This document shows, piece by piece, positions 25,716-35,889 of a DNA stretch of 64,000 nt (position 1 is its first letter; each line of letters begins with the position of its first letter). The stretch comes from Citrobacter sp. Res13-Sevr-PEB04-36 (lineage in GTDB: Bacteria > Pseudomonadota > Gammaproteobacteria > Enterobacterales > Enterobacteriaceae). Under the pieces are notes generated by a model that saw only the letters and a program-made list of their open reading frames with translations, was not told the DNA's origin and searched no databases. Where the stretch lies: NCBI RefSeq assembly GCF_015672735.1, contig NZ_JADABY010000025.1, positions 62,001 to 126,000 on the forward strand, read 5' to 3'. The position numbers and the translations under genes were made by a program.

Positions 25716-27458
25716 TCAAGAATTGTGCCACTGGGATGGTACATCACCGTCTGATTCGCCCTCACCCGCACTCTCTTTGCTTTGAATGAACCGGAGTGCC
25801 AAATAGAGGTCTGGTGCCAGAAGCATGTCATCATCATTCATTGTTGGCCTGCTTTCTTTAAACCAGCGTGTTAATTCCGTTTTCCGGCCCGCAAGGATTA
25901 ACGTAATCTGTCGACTTTTCAGGTCACGCTTTAACTCATTAATGGTGGCCAGGACACTTATATCTGAATAGGTGAAGCAGGCAACGGCATCAATCACCAC
26001 CCATTTAGGTTGTAATGTTGTACCATCAACTAAGTTCAATACCCGACGTTTAAAATAAGCCACATTAAAATAGGTCAGCGGGGAGTTAAATCGATACATC
26101 AACACGCCCGGAACCATTTTAATATCGGTTGAATTACCTAATGAGTGAATCATTCCATTTTCGTCAGTTCCCAGTAAGTGCTCAGAGGGACGAAAGACTG
26201 TACGCAGGAACTGTAACAGACCAAGCAACACGGCAAGCCCGATCCCCTGGATAACGCCGATAATTAACACACAGCCAAAGGTGAAAAAGGCCAAACGAAA
26301 TGCCTGTTTATTTCTTCGCCTCAGGTTCCATAGCCCACGTAAATCAATCAATGACCACGAGGCATACATTAGAACAATACCTAATGCAGAAACCGGAATA
26401 AACTGTAATGGCTGAGTAAAAAATACGACTACGATACCGATAAGTAAGGCTGCAACCACGGAGACCAGCTGACTTTTCCCCCCAGTTGAATCATTAACAG
26501 CGGTTCGGGAATCGGCTCCACTGATAGCAAACCCCTGAGATAATCCAGACATGAGATTCGCAATACCCAGAGCTCTAAACTCAGCATCAGCATTAATGTC
26601 ATAGCCATTTTTCGCGGCGAAACTGCGGGCGGTCAGCATAAGACTGACAAAACTGACCAAAGCCAGGTTCAGCGCCGGGATCACTAAATCACGCATCAGA
26701 CCTGGCTGGAACGCCGCCCAGTTAACGACGGGTAAAGCAGGCTGAAAACCGTCTCCTCCAATCGTGGCAATCCCATGATTTTGTGCTGATGTTCCCCATA
26801 CCAGCGCCGTTGTTATCACAATGGCAATCAACGGTGCTGGCCAGTGGCTGCGATACGTTTTGATAACCATTAAAATAACTAACGTTAAAAGTGACAGTCC
26901 TAAGGTTAATAAATGGCTGTCTGCAATTCGGCCTGGCAAGGCAAGTATTTTTTCAATAACCTGCGCCTCATCAAGCGTGATCCCTAAAGCCTTGCCTAAT
27001 TGCCCGACAATAATCGTCACGGCTACACCATTAAGTAAACCAGTAAGAATGGGATGAGAAAGCAGATCGGCAAGTGCGCCCAGGCGAAATTTACTGGCAA
27101 GCAGGCACCATCCACCCATCATCAATGTCATGATGATCGTCAGTTGCCAGTGCAGTTCGGGATTACCTGCAGAGAGGGGAAACACGACGGCCGCAATCAC
27201 CGCGCAAGTTGTTGCATCAGGGCCAACAATAAGCTGACGTGAAGAACCAAACAGTGCATAAGCGATCATCGGTAAAACGCAGGAATACAGCCCTACGATT
27301 GCCCCAACACCCGCCAACTCAGCGTAAGCAATAGCAACGGGTAGTGCGACAGCCGCAACAGATAACCCGGCTTTAACATCATGTTTTAGCCAGCTTTTAT
27401 CGTAGGCTAATAAATTTTGTAAACCAGGCATGTAATTTAATAAAAATTTTCCGAACAC
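25716..27458 (-). CDS. SulP family anion transporter with STAS domain
   Basis: A 580-residue SLC26/SulP transporter. The first two-thirds hold the 14-segment membrane domain, including the VGPDATTCAVIAAVV segment around transmembrane 3 and the GADSRTAVNDSTGGKSQL loop. A C-terminal STAS domain (about 430-560) contains FNVAYFKRRVLNLV and the KWVVIDAVACFTYSDIS core. Cargo in this family ranges from sulfate and bicarbonate to dicarboxylates; it cannot be fixed from the sequence. The gene has lower G+C and rougher codon use than its neighbours and no counterpart at this place in E. coli K-12, consistent with acquisition. Confidence 0.88.
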   Translation of the reverse strand: MFGKFLLNYMPGLQNLLAYDKSWLKHDVKAGLSVAAVALPVAIAYAELAGVGAIVGLYSCVLPMIAYALFGSSRQLIVGPDATTCAVIAAVVFPLSAGNPELHWQLTIIMTLMMGGWCLLASKFRLGALADLLSHPILTGLLNGVAVTIIVGQLGKALGITLDEAQVIEKILALPGRIADSHLLTLGLSLLTLVILMVIKTYRSHWPAPLIAIVITTALVWGTSAQNHGIATIGGDGFQPALPVVNWAAFQPGLMRDLVIPALNLALVSFVSLMLTARSFAAKNGYDINADAEFRALGIANLMSGLSQGFAISGADSRTAVNDSTGGKSQLVSVVAALLIGIVVVFFTQPLQFIPVSALGIVLMYASWSLIDLRGLWNLRRRNKQAFRLAFFTFGCVLIIGVIQGIGLAVLLGLLQFLRTVFRPSEHLLGTDENGMIHSLGNSTDIKMVPGVLMYRFNSPLTYFNVAYFKRRVLNLVDGTTLQPKWVVIDAVACFTYSDISVLATINELKRDLKSRQITLILAGRKTELTRWFKESRPTMNDDDMLLAPDLYLALRFIQSKESAGEGESDGDVPSQWHNS

Positions 27459-27847
27459 TTTATTCTCCGGATATTGTTCTTACCCACGCAATGTTGGCAC
27501 ACTTTTGAGTGAGATTCTGGTTTTCAAATGCTTCCGGAATGTGGCAGCCACCGTTCAGGCCCTAATAACCTCAACCACCTTATTATTCTGACTGGTGTTA
27601 AACATAGTTCAAAACCGACCGTGCCTTCTGGCCCCAAAAATTGTCCATTTAGTGCCAGCAGCTGACATTAAGCATGGATTTATGTAGGGGAAAGTGCGAT
27701 TAGTGCAGTTGCAATATTAATAAGATTTCGCTCGCTGCCGAATAATGAGCAAATCCAGTATACAATTGTTGGTACTCCGCTCAATGATACTGCTCCGGTC
27801 GATAACATCAATGTATGTATCAGGCCGGTCGTCAACAACTCGCTGTT
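27459..27847. other. Intergenic region between NAT and SulP genes, possible gene remnant
   Basis: No gene is called. A stop-free plus-strand stretch begins at about 27671 and reads sensibly (for example GTPLNDTAPVDNINVC) but lacks a start with a ribosome site and runs on antisense into the NAT gene. It may be the relic of a gene or chance. The SulP promoter must lie in the left part. Confidence 0.35.
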
Positions 27848-28714
27848 TTACGTACTTTCGCGAGTCTGGGCCCATTCTTCATGGATCTTCTGTACTTTAA
27901 CCCATAGTTTTTTTAGCGATATCTCAGGAACGTTTTCGAAAGTCAGACCGAATTCTTCTTCAAGCACGTCCTGCCACTCGCGTAAAGACGTTGAGATGTG
28001 AGTCGTAACGACTTCGCCATCGGTTTTTGTTAAAACGCAACCTCGCAGTACCGTTTTGCCGTGTGGCTTCCGGAGTTGTGCAGTAACAACTTTTGCATAT
28101 CCGGATTCCGGGGAATGCATATTAAAGTGATGACGGTCTACGAAATCACTCATAGAAGCGGGTTGCTCAGCCATATTCACGCCTGCGATCCAGCACGATG
28201 GATCGGCAATGAGGTGCCAATCACCCACGCCGTCCTTGCCCACGGCTTCCATGCCAAACTGCATCGAGTCCTGGTTAACGGTAGTATTCATCAGAGGCAT
28301 TTGCTCATGAAGCGCATCGCCAAGACCGACATCCACCCACCATCTCCCGTTGGGATTATTTTCACTCGGCAACCCCTCAGCGATGATAGCTGCATGGTTT
28401 TCCAGTTTTATATGTTCAGGGCCTTCAGCGCCGTGGACATTTGCTGGGTGAATACTCACACGATAACCAAGGTGGGTGAGTAGCGTATGTAAGCCGCCAT
28501 TGAGCTGAAAACAATAACCACCTCGTCGGGTTGTTGCCGCTCTTCTGAAACTTTCCATGGCGTCAATTCCCCAATCCTGACCAAGGTGGATCCAGAATGT
28601 TTCGTAAGGGACCCGTTCTACATGAGCTTGATGTAAACGGGTAAGTGCCTCAATGGAGGGTTTTTCTGCGTCAAGGCCAAGGCGAGCCAGATAGGCTTTT
28701 ACTAAATCGTTCAT
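27848..28714 (-). CDS. Arylamine N-acetyltransferase
   Basis: A 288-residue NAT family enzyme that transfers acetyl from acetyl-CoA to arylamines, arylhydroxylamines and hydrazines through a cysteine thioester. The catalytic triad is intact: Cys68 in RRGGYCFQLNGG, His107 in LENHAAII and Asp128 in WWVDVGLGD. It is a diverged relative of NhoA rather than its orthologue, as the residues around His107 differ from the usual form. It is divergent from a LysR regulator, the classic layout of a regulator controlling its neighbour. It is part of the low-G+C inserted block. Confidence 0.9.
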   Translation of the reverse strand: MNDLVKAYLARLGLDAEKPSIEALTRLHQAHVERVPYETFWIHLGQDWGIDAMESFRRAATTRRGGYCFQLNGGLHTLLTHLGYRVSIHPANVHGAEGPEHIKLENHAAIIAEGLPSENNPNGRWWVDVGLGDALHEQMPLMNTTVNQDSMQFGMEAVGKDGVGDWHLIADPSCWIAGVNMAEQPASMSDFVDRHHFNMHSPESGYAKVVTAQLRKPHGKTVLRGCVLTKTDGEVVTTHISTSLREWQDVLEEEFGLTFENVPEISLKKLWVKVQKIHEEWAQTREST

Positions 28715-28957
28715 GCTAATGTCATATTCCTAAGTCTGTGCATACTGTATTTTCATTTTTGAGAGTTTATCAGAGGGAAAGTTTGGAGCTTTAAAAAGGA
28801 CTGATGGCGTCAGATAGATTCTAAATCTGCTCCAGGCAATACATTTTCTCTATAATTACTGGCATTGCTAACTGAAAGTGGCTGTATTTTAATATCCACA
28901 TTCAGTACTGTGTAGCGTCTAAATTGAGAATAATGTTTTCATATTTGAGAGGAGCTA

Positions 28958-29872
28958 ATGGACTTAAATGCCTTAAAGATGTTTGTTCTGACAGCCCGCT
29001 GCGGCAGCCTTTCTGCAGCAGCACGGGAAAACAACATACCGCTTCCGACGCTAAGCCGTAGGATCGCTGAACTTGAGCATGAGCTGGATGTTGTTCTGCT
29101 CGAACGAACTGTGAAAGGTTGCAGAGCAACAGAGGCGGGGAAAAAATTGCTGGATCAGGCCAGTTCGGCCATTGATACGCTTAATGATGCCGAGCAGTTC
29201 CTCACCACTGCCGATTCCCGCATCACAGGCCGATTACGCCTGACAATGCCTCAATCACTTGAACCGTGGTGGGAAATCATCAGGCAGTTTCAGCGTATAT
29301 ATCCGGGTATTGCCATTAACGTTTATACGACTGAGCGTCGAGTGGATTTAGTTTCTGAAGGTATTGATGTCGCGCTGAGAGTTGGAAGCATCTCTGATGA
29401 TGATGTTGTTGCGAGCCATCTCATGGATTTCAGGCATATTCTGGTCGCCAGCCCGGCGCTTTTTCAGGGCGGTGAGCATCCCAAAGCGCCGTCAGACCTT
29501 ATGAAGTACCCCTACGCCGCCTGGGGTTCGGTGATAAGCGCGCGCCCGGTATGGATGCTCGGTGAACATACCTACGATGTTCCAGCGACCTTCACCGTCA
29601 ATGATTATCTTCATTTGCGCTCCGGAGCCCTTGCTGGTGACTACATTACTGAGTTACCTGCTTTTTTTGCTGCGGAATACATTAATAGTGGAAAACTGAT
29701 TGAGGTTTTACCCCAGACACGTTTGCCCTACTCATCATTGCATCTGGTTTATAAAAAACACAGACATGTTTCCACGGCTGCCAGAGCCTACATAGAATTC
29801 TGTAAGGCTAATGTACACATACTAAAAGAAAAAAGCCGCGTACCCTCAGATGATGAAAATATGTATCCATGA
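28958..29872 (+). CDS. LysR-type transcriptional regulator beside the NAT gene
   Basis: A 304-residue LysR regulator. The winged helix-turn-helix spans residues 1-60, with recognition region SLSAAARENNIPLPTLSRRI, and the effector domain follows from about 90 with the RLTMPQSLEPWW start and the EGIDVALRVGSISDDDVV segment typical of the CrgA-like subgroup. It is divergent from the arylamine N-acetyltransferase gene with 243 bases between, so control of that gene is likely. The start at 28958 is preceded by GAGAGGAG. The effector is unknown. Confidence 0.88.
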   Translation: MDLNALKMFVLTARCGSLSAAARENNIPLPTLSRRIAELEHELDVVLLERTVKGCRATEAGKKLLDQASSAIDTLNDAEQFLTTADSRITGRLRLTMPQSLEPWWEIIRQFQRIYPGIAINVYTTERRVDLVSEGIDVALRVGSISDDDVVASHLMDFRHILVASPALFQGGEHPKAPSDLMKYPYAAWGSVISARPVWMLGEHTYDVPATFTVNDYLHLRSGALAGDYITELPAFFAAEYINSGKLIEVLPQTRLPYSSLHLVYKKHRHVSTAARAYIEFCKANVHILKEKSRVPSDDENMYP

Positions 29873-30190
29873 ATTTGAATTGTCAGTCAAACCGATAGAG
29901 TATGTAGGTAAGGCTGTGACCGCTTCACGCTGTGAGTTCAAGGGGTAGATGCAATGCTATTCTTAATCGAAGGGGATGTTGCCATGAAACCCAGATATTG
30001 GACACCAGAGTCGCGATATTCATTAAGTGAACGGAACGCGACTCCAATGTACGTAAATTAGCCTGACCTCGCGGATATTTCCAACTTACCGCCGTCCGAT
30101 GGCGACGAGGCCAGTGGCGCGCATAGTATAGACACACGTCTTGCTGTAATTAGCTATCCGTGCGTCTATGACGCGTTGCGATTGCAGATA
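29873..30190. other. Intergenic region between LysR and patD
   Basis: This 318-base stretch marks the right edge of the inserted SulP–NAT–LysR block, where the conserved patD operon resumes. I see no gene, no terminal repeat and no transposase relic. A clear terminator was not recognised. Confidence 0.5.
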
Positions 30191-31618
30191 TCAGTCGTGT
30201 TTAATCATCACATGGCGGATAACGGTGTAATCCTCAAGTCCATAAACCGACATGTCCTTACCGTAACCGGAGAGTTTTTGTCCGCCGTGCGGCATTTCGC
30301 TCACCAGCGTGAAGTGGGTGTTGACCCAGGTACAACCATACTGCAAGCGGGCGCTGAGACGATGCGCACGACCGACGTCTCGCGTCCAGACCGAAGATGC
30401 CAGCCCGTATTTTGAATCGTTAGCCCATGCCAGGACCTGAGCCTCATCATCAAACTGGGTGATGCTAACCACCGGGCCAAAGACTTCCCGCTGAACGATA
30501 GCATCGTCCTGCTTCGCACCCGCCAGCAGCGTTGGCGCAAAGTAGTAGCCTGCACCCTCTACTTTTTTACCGCCAGTGATGACTTTGATATGCCCGAGCG
30601 CTTTGGCCTCATCCACCGCTTTGGTGATGCGATCCAGATGGGCCTGAGAACTTACCGGCCCCAGCTCTGTTGATTCATCATTCGGTGAACCGGTTTTCAG
30701 GCTGGCGACCGCGGCACCCAGCTTTTCGACCAGCGCATCGTAAATGCCTTTCTGCGCGTAAATGCGACAGGCTGCGGTGCAATCCTGCCCGGCGTTGTAA
30801 TAACCGAACGTGCGGACGCCGCTCACCACCGCATCGAGATCGGCATCATCAAAAATAATAACCGGGGCCTTGCCGCCCAACTCCATATGCGTGCGCTTAA
30901 TCGATGGCGCAGTATGTCCAATAATGTGCTCCCCGGTAGCAATGGAGCCTGTCAGTGAAACCATGCGCACTTTTTCATGACCGGTCAACGGATCGCCCAC
31001 GGTCTTACCGCGCCCAAACAGCACGTTAATCACGCCTGCCGGGAAAATGTCTTTCGCAAACTCTGCCAGTTTCAGCGCTGTTAGCGGTGTAATTTCAGAC
31101 GGTTTAATCACCACACAGTTGCCTGCCGCCAGCGCCGGGGCCAGTTTCCACGCGGCCATCATCAGCGGGTAGTTCCACGGTGCGATAGACGCCACCACCC
31201 CCAGCGGATCGCGGCGGATCATCGATGTGTGCCCTTCCAGGTATTCTCCGGCAGCCAGGCCGTTCTGTGTACGTGCGGCACCGGCAAAGAAACGGAAAAC
31301 ATCCACAATGGCCGGAATTTCATCATTTAGCACGCAGTGAAACGGCTTGCCGCAATTCAAGGATTCCAGCTCAGCAAATGTCTGCGCGTTTTCGGCGATA
31401 GTGTCCGCCAGCTTCAGTAACAGCTCCGAACGCACTTTCGGCGTGGTTTGCCCCCAGCTGGCAAAGGCATCGTCGGCGGCACGGACGGCTGCATCAACCT
31501 GCACGGTTGATGCCTCGGCAATTTCCAGGATCACGTCACCGGTAGCAGGGTTATAGACCGGCTGCTTTTCACCTTCACCGTTGACCAGTTCGCCGTTAAT
31601 CAGTAATTGATGTTGCAT
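30191..31618 (-). CDS. patD: Gamma-aminobutyraldehyde dehydrogenase
   Basis: A 475-residue NAD-dependent aldehyde dehydrogenase matching E. coli PatD (YdcW). It oxidises 4-aminobutanal, made from putrescine by the aminotransferase PatA, to GABA. Landmarks are [20 protein letters not shown], the glutamate motif MELGGKAP and the catalytic cysteine in NAGQDCTAA (about residue 280). GGGAA precedes the start. It ends the leftward ydcSTUV–patD operon, tying putrescine uptake to its breakdown. Confidence 0.95.
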   Translation of the reverse strand: MQHQLLINGELVNGEGEKQPVYNPATGDVILEIAEASTVQVDAAVRAADDAFASWGQTTPKVRSELLLKLADTIAENAQTFAELESLNCGKPFHCVLNDEIPAIVDVFRFFAGAARTQNGLAAGEYLEGHTSMIRRDPLGVVASIAPWNYPLMMAAWKLAPALAAGNCVVIKPSEITPLTALKLAEFAKDIFPAGVINVLFGRGKTVGDPLTGHEKVRMVSLTGSIATGEHIIGHTAPSIKRTHMELGGKAPVIIFDDADLDAVVSGVRTFGYYNAGQDCTAACRIYAQKGIYDALVEKLGAAVASLKTGSPNDESTELGPVSSQAHLDRITKAVDEAKALGHIKVITGGKKVEGAGYYFAPTLLAGAKQDDAIVQREVFGPVVSITQFDDEAQVLAWANDSKYGLASSVWTRDVGRAHRLSARLQYGCTWVNTHFTLVSEMPHGGQKLSGYGKDMSVYGLEDYTVIRHVMIKHD

Positions 31619-31639
31619 AGCAATTTCCCATATTGTCGT

Positions 31640-32449
31640 TTATTTACCGTTTCCGGCGAGAGTGTCGCCTTCACGCGTCAGCCACCAGGCCCCTAAAATC
31701 GGCAGTGTTGTGACCGCCATCACCAGCAATGCCACAACGTTGGTCACCGGGACATCACGCGGACGCCCCAGTTGATTGAGTAGCCACAACGGAAGTGTTC
31801 TTTCGTGTCCGGCCGTGAACGTTGTTACGATGATTTCATCAAACGACAAGGCAAACGCCAGCATGCCTCCGGCCAACAGCGCCGACGCCAGATTCGGCAG
31901 CACTACGTAGCGGAAGGTTTGCCAGCCGTTCGCACCCAAGTCCATTGACGCTTCAACCAGACTCCATGAGGTACGACGAAAACGGGCCACAACGTTGTTA
32001 AAGACCACCACCACACAAAACGTCGCATGTCCCACCACGATGGTCAGAAAGCCCGGCTCCAGATTGATGGTTTTAAATGCAGTCAGCAGTGCCAGACCGG
32101 TAATAATGCCCGGGAGCGCAATAGGCAACAGCAGCAACAGCGATACTGCGTTCTTGCCAAAGAAGTCCCGCCGCCACAGAGCCGCAGCCGCCAACGTCCC
32201 CAACACCAGGGCGATGGCCGTCGACAGTGCGGCAATTTTAAGTGACAGCGTCACTGATTCCAGAATATCGCTACGTTGTGCCGCTACGCTAAACCACCGC
32301 AGTGTGAGTCCCTGAGGCGGAAAACTAAAGGCCGCTTCCTCAGTATTAAAAGCATAGGCCGCAATGATGAGAATGGGAAAGTGCAGGAAAATCACACCAC
32401 CCCATGCGGCCAGTTTGAGTAAAAACGGTGCGCGTTCAGAGTGCATCAA
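31640..32449 (-). CDS. ydcV: YdcV, putrescine-type ABC transporter permease
   Basis: A 269-residue inner membrane permease of the spermidine/putrescine class (PotC-like). It has about six hydrophobic segments and the coupling loop [20 protein letters not shown], the EAA motif. It overlaps the end of ydcU by 14 bases and is followed after 21 bases by patD. With YdcU it forms the membrane channel of the YdcSTUV importer. Length and order match E. coli. Confidence 0.93.
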   Translation of the reverse strand: MMHSERAPFLLKLAAWGGVIFLHFPILIIAAYAFNTEEAAFSFPPQGLTLRWFSVAAQRSDILESVTLSLKIAALSTAIALVLGTLAAAALWRRDFFGKNAVSLLLLLPIALPGIITGLALLTAFKTINLEPGFLTIVVGHATFCVVVVFNNVVARFRRTSWSLVEASMDLGANGWQTFRYVVLPNLASALLAGGMLAFALSFDEIIVTTFTAGHERTLPLWLLNQLGRPRDVPVTNVVALLVMAVTTLPILGAWWLTREGDTLAGNGK

Positions 32450-33380
32450 ATGCTCCCAGACGCTTCACGAACGCCAGATACAGTGCGATTAACACAATCG
32501 GCACCAGGGTGAATGCAGCCGCCATTGGCATGTTGCCGATAGCCCCTTGTTGCGAATAGACCATGTTGCCGATGAAAAAACCCGGCGGCCCCACCAGTTG
32601 CGGCACAATAAAATCACCCAGCGTCAGCGAGAAGGTAAAGATTGAACCAGCAGCAATACCGGGGATAGCCAGCGGCAGCACCACATAGCGGAAGGTCTGG
32701 CGCGGGCGAGCGCCCAAATCTGCCGAGGCCTGCAGCAATGACGGCGGCAACCGTTCCAGCGCGGCCTGCACTGGCAGGATCATAAATGGTAGCCAGATGT
32801 AGACGAAAACCAGAAAACGCCCTAATCCTGAAGTCGACAGCGTATTCCCGCCTACGGCTGGCAACGTCAGAAACGCGGTCAGGATCGGCTCCAGCCCGAG
32901 ATGGGTTAAAAACCACTGCGCCACGCCGTCTTTAGCCAGCAGCAACGTCCACGCGTAGGCTTTGACGATATAGCTGGCCCACATTGGCAACATGACGGCG
33001 ATGTAAAAAAAGGCCTTCATCTTGCCGCTGGTGTAACGCGCCATATACCACGCCATCGGAAACGCCAGAATGGCGCTGGCAATAGTCACCGCTATTGCCA
33101 TGGTCAACGTGCGTAAAATGATGTCGTAATTCGCCGGGTTAAACAGCGCCTGCAGATTCGCCAGCGTCAGATCTGGCGTAACGGACATGGTGAAATCGTC
33201 AAAGGTATAAAACCCTTGCCACAGTAGCGTCAGTAATGAGCCAAAGTAGACGACGCCAAACCACATCAGCGGTCCGAGCAGCAGTAAAAACAGACCCAGC
33301 CCCGGATTACGCCAGAAATAGCCCGAGATTTTGTTCAAACTGGTGGTCTGGGGAGGTGAATGTAAAACGTTCATCGCCAT
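32436..33380 (-). CDS. ydcU: YdcU, putrescine-type ABC transporter permease
   Basis: A 314-residue PotB-like permease with six or so hydrophobic segments and an EAA loop [20 protein letters not shown]. It starts immediately at the end of ydcT (the stop and start codons abut), showing tight coupling. A second in-frame ATG six bases on is also possible; GGAGAGG serves either. Its partner YdcV is encoded next. Confidence 0.92.
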   Translation of the reverse strand: MAMNVLHSPPQTTSLNKISGYFWRNPGLGLFLLLLGPLMWFGVVYFGSLLTLLWQGFYTFDDFTMSVTPDLTLANLQALFNPANYDIILRTLTMAIAVTIASAILAFPMAWYMARYTSGKMKAFFYIAVMLPMWASYIVKAYAWTLLLAKDGVAQWFLTHLGLEPILTAFLTLPAVGGNTLSTSGLGRFLVFVYIWLPFMILPVQAALERLPPSLLQASADLGARPRQTFRYVVLPLAIPGIAAGSIFTFSLTLGDFIVPQLVGPPGFFIGNMVYSQQGAIGNMPMAAAFTLVPIVLIALYLAFVKRLGAFDAL

Positions 33381-34397
33381 TCACCTCTCCTCAACCAGCG
33401 GGATCATCACGTCACGTGACCACGAAGCCATAACCTGCTGACCCGGTGACAGCGTTGACGGCAGTGTTTCTCCCGTCAGGTTCGCCTGGCTTACCAACAA
33501 TTTTTCGCCACTGGCCAGCTTTAGCTCAAACCGCGTCGCTGCGCCCTGATATTGCACCGCCTGAATAACGCCCGGCGCCTGCACTTCTGCGCCAGGATCA
33601 TTCAGGCGAATGTGTTCCGGGCGCAGGGAGAACATGCCCTGTAAACCGCACACATTCGCTGACATTGCCGCATCAAAGACGTTGGATGTCCCGACAAAGC
33701 TCGCCACAAACGGCGTGCGCGGGCGCATGTAGAGCTCACGGGGGGAGTCCACCTGCTCAATACGTCCGTTATTAAACACCGCCACGCGATCGGACATCGA
33801 CAGAGCCTCGCCCTGATCGTGGGTGACAAAAATGAAGGTAATGCCCAGCGCCTGCTGTAATTTTTTGAGTTCCAGCTGCATTTGTTCACGCAGTTTAAGA
33901 TCCAGCGCCCCGAGCGGTTCATCCAGCAGCAACACCCGCGGTTCATTAACCAACGCGCGGGCGATCGCCACGCGCTGACGTTGTCCACCGGAAAGCTGTG
34001 ACGGCTTACGCTCATACACGAAGCCGAGCGCCACCTTCTCCAGCGCTTCGCGCGCTTTGGCATGACGCTGTTTTTTATCCATCCCTTTGACCATCAGCCC
34101 GTAGGCCACGTTATCGAGGATCGACATATGCGGAAACAACGCGTAATCCTGAAATACCGTGTTAACGTCACGTTCCCAGGGCGGCAGTTCGCTGGCCTGC
34201 TTACCAAAAATTTTAATTGCGCCACCTGACAGCTGTTCAAAACCGGCTATCAGGCGCAGGCAGGTGGTTTTGCCGGAGCCGGACGGCCCCAGCATAGAGA
34301 AAAACTCACCATCATTAATCGCAATACTGACCCCGTCGACGGCACGAACATCGCCGTACAATCGCGAGACATTGTCAAATTCCACTGCGTACGTCAT
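33381..34397 (-). CDS. ydcT: YdcT, putrescine-type ABC transporter ATPase
   Basis: A 338-residue ATPase of the PotA class. Walker A GPSGSGKTT lies at about residues 38-46, signature LSGGQRQRVAIARAL at about 137-151, Walker B VLLLDEP at about 159-165, and a C-terminal TOBE regulatory domain from about 240 contains FSLRPEHIRLNDP. It powers import through YdcU and YdcV. It follows ydcS by 16 bases. Confidence 0.94.
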   Translation of the reverse strand: MTYAVEFDNVSRLYGDVRAVDGVSIAINDGEFFSMLGPSGSGKTTCLRLIAGFEQLSGGAIKIFGKQASELPPWERDVNTVFQDYALFPHMSILDNVAYGLMVKGMDKKQRHAKAREALEKVALGFVYERKPSQLSGGQRQRVAIARALVNEPRVLLLDEPLGALDLKLREQMQLELKKLQQALGITFIFVTHDQGEALSMSDRVAVFNNGRIEQVDSPRELYMRPRTPFVASFVGTSNVFDAAMSANVCGLQGMFSLRPEHIRLNDPGAEVQAPGVIQAVQYQGAATRFELKLASGEKLLVSQANLTGETLPSTLSPGQQVMASWSRDVMIPLVEER

Positions 34398-34413
34398 AAA
34401 ACCCCCAGCGGAA

Positions 34414-35559
34414 TCAGCGACCGCCCATAATGGCTATGTAATCCTGCGTCCAGCGGCTGTAAGGAACAAACTTGCCACCTTCAGCGATCGGCGTTTTCCA
34501 GAAGGCGATTTTGTCGAAATAGCTATAGCCATTGGTTTCACATCCTTTTTCACCCAGCAGCGGGCTGGCCTTGCACCCTTCAGGCACGACCGGCAGCGAT
34601 CCAAACCAGGCGGCAACGTCACCCTGCACTTTCGGAGTTAATGACCAGTTCATCCATTTGTAAGCACAGACCGGATGTTTTGCTTCACTGTGTAGCATGG
34701 TAGTGTCAGCCCAGCCTGTGACGCCCTCTTTTGGAAAAACGGTGGCAATCGGTTGTCCTTCTGCCTTCAGGGCATTAGCCTGATACGGCCAGGCGCTGGA
34801 GGCCACAACACCTTCGTTTTTAAAGTCACTCATTTGTACGGTGGTGTCATGCCAGTAGCGGTGGATCAGCCCGTGTTGATCTCTCAGGACCTTAATGACG
34901 GCCTGATACTGTTTCTCGGTAAGCTGATAGGGGTCGGTAATGCCCAGTTGTGGCTGGGTGGCTTTGACGAATAACGCCGCATCGGCAATATAAATCGGGC
35001 CATCGTACGCCTGAACGCGCCCTTTATTGCTTTTACCGTCTTCAAGTTTTTGCTCTACAAACACCACTTTCCAGCTATCCGGCGGCGTTGGGAAGGTTTT
35101 GGTGTTGTACATCAGCAGGTTTGGCCCCCACTGATATGGCGTGCCGTAGACTTTGCCTCCGACGTTAAACCATTCACCGTTGACCACGCGCGGGTCGATA
35201 ATTTTCCAGTTCGGGATAAGCGCAGTATTAATAGGCTGGACACGTTTACCCATAATTAAACGCAGTGACGCGTCGCCGGATGCCGTGACCAGGTCATATC
35301 CGCCTTTTGCCATCAGGCTGACCATTTCGTCTGAGGTGGCTGCGGTTTTCACATTAACCGCGCAGCCGGTTTCCTTCTCAAACTGCGAGACCCAGTCATA
35401 TTGTTTATCCGTTTGACCACGTTCGATATAACCCGGCCAGGCAATAATATCCAGGCGCCCTTCCGGTTTATCTAATGATGTTGGGGGTTCAGCTGCGTGG
35501 GCGGTCATCAGCGTCATACTGAGCGCACACAGGCTCGTGAGGGCAAATTGCTTGCTCAT
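34414..35559 (-). CDS. ydcS: YdcS, periplasmic binding protein of the putrescine-type transporter
   Basis: A 381-residue family 1 solute-binding protein matching E. coli YdcS in length. The signal peptide ends at about TAHAAE (residue 23). Binding-protein landmarks include IIAWPGYIERG and TASGDASLRLIMGKRV. In E. coli the YdcSTUV system transports putrescine, and YdcS has also been linked to polyhydroxybutyrate synthesis and DNA uptake. It heads the operon; the MocR regulator gene ydcR lies 330 bases upstream on the same strand. Confidence 0.94.
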   Translation of the reverse strand: MSKQFALTSLCALSMTLMTAHAAEPPTSLDKPEGRLDIIAWPGYIERGQTDKQYDWVSQFEKETGCAVNVKTAATSDEMVSLMAKGGYDLVTASGDASLRLIMGKRVQPINTALIPNWKIIDPRVVNGEWFNVGGKVYGTPYQWGPNLLMYNTKTFPTPPDSWKVVFVEQKLEDGKSNKGRVQAYDGPIYIADAALFVKATQPQLGITDPYQLTEKQYQAVIKVLRDQHGLIHRYWHDTTVQMSDFKNEGVVASSAWPYQANALKAEGQPIATVFPKEGVTGWADTTMLHSEAKHPVCAYKWMNWSLTPKVQGDVAAWFGSLPVVPEGCKASPLLGEKGCETNGYSYFDKIAFWKTPIAEGGKFVPYSRWTQDYIAIMGGR

Positions 35560-35889
35560 AACGTCTTACTCCTGTCGAAAAAAAATAATGAGCGGCAGCC
35601 TTGCCGTAAATATATGTCCTTTCCTAAAAGTAGTCGGGGTGTTGCAAGCGTTCCTGCTGGCGCAAGGAAATTTAATCAGGTTGTGAGCTAACGCTCATTA
35701 CGCTGTCAGTTATTGCAACGTTATTTAATCTTCTGGAGTATAGACAACGAGTTAGATGCACAGAGGGGAATAATTAGAGGTATTGGTATTTTGTATGGTT
35801 ACACCTGAAGAAATAACATCGTGATTTTACTGGCGCTATTTCATAAATAAGAATGCGCTATTCTTTTATATTGAATAGCGCACTCTCTA
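35560..35889. other. ydcR–ydcS intergenic region
   Basis: A 330-base AT-rich region containing the ydcR terminator at its right end and the presumed ydcS promoter and regulator sites at its left. No gene is seen. Confidence 0.6.
35854..35882 (-). terminator. Terminator downstream of ydcR
   Basis: TGCGCTATTC (35854-35863) and GAATAGCGCA (35873-35882) form a perfect 10-bp stem just beyond the ydcR stop on the minus strand, followed there by TTCTTATTT. Confidence 0.8.

Noticed and set aside
29925-30137. A 70-codon minus-strand frame downstream of LysR
   Set aside because: Protein-like features, start signals and known homology are all lacking.
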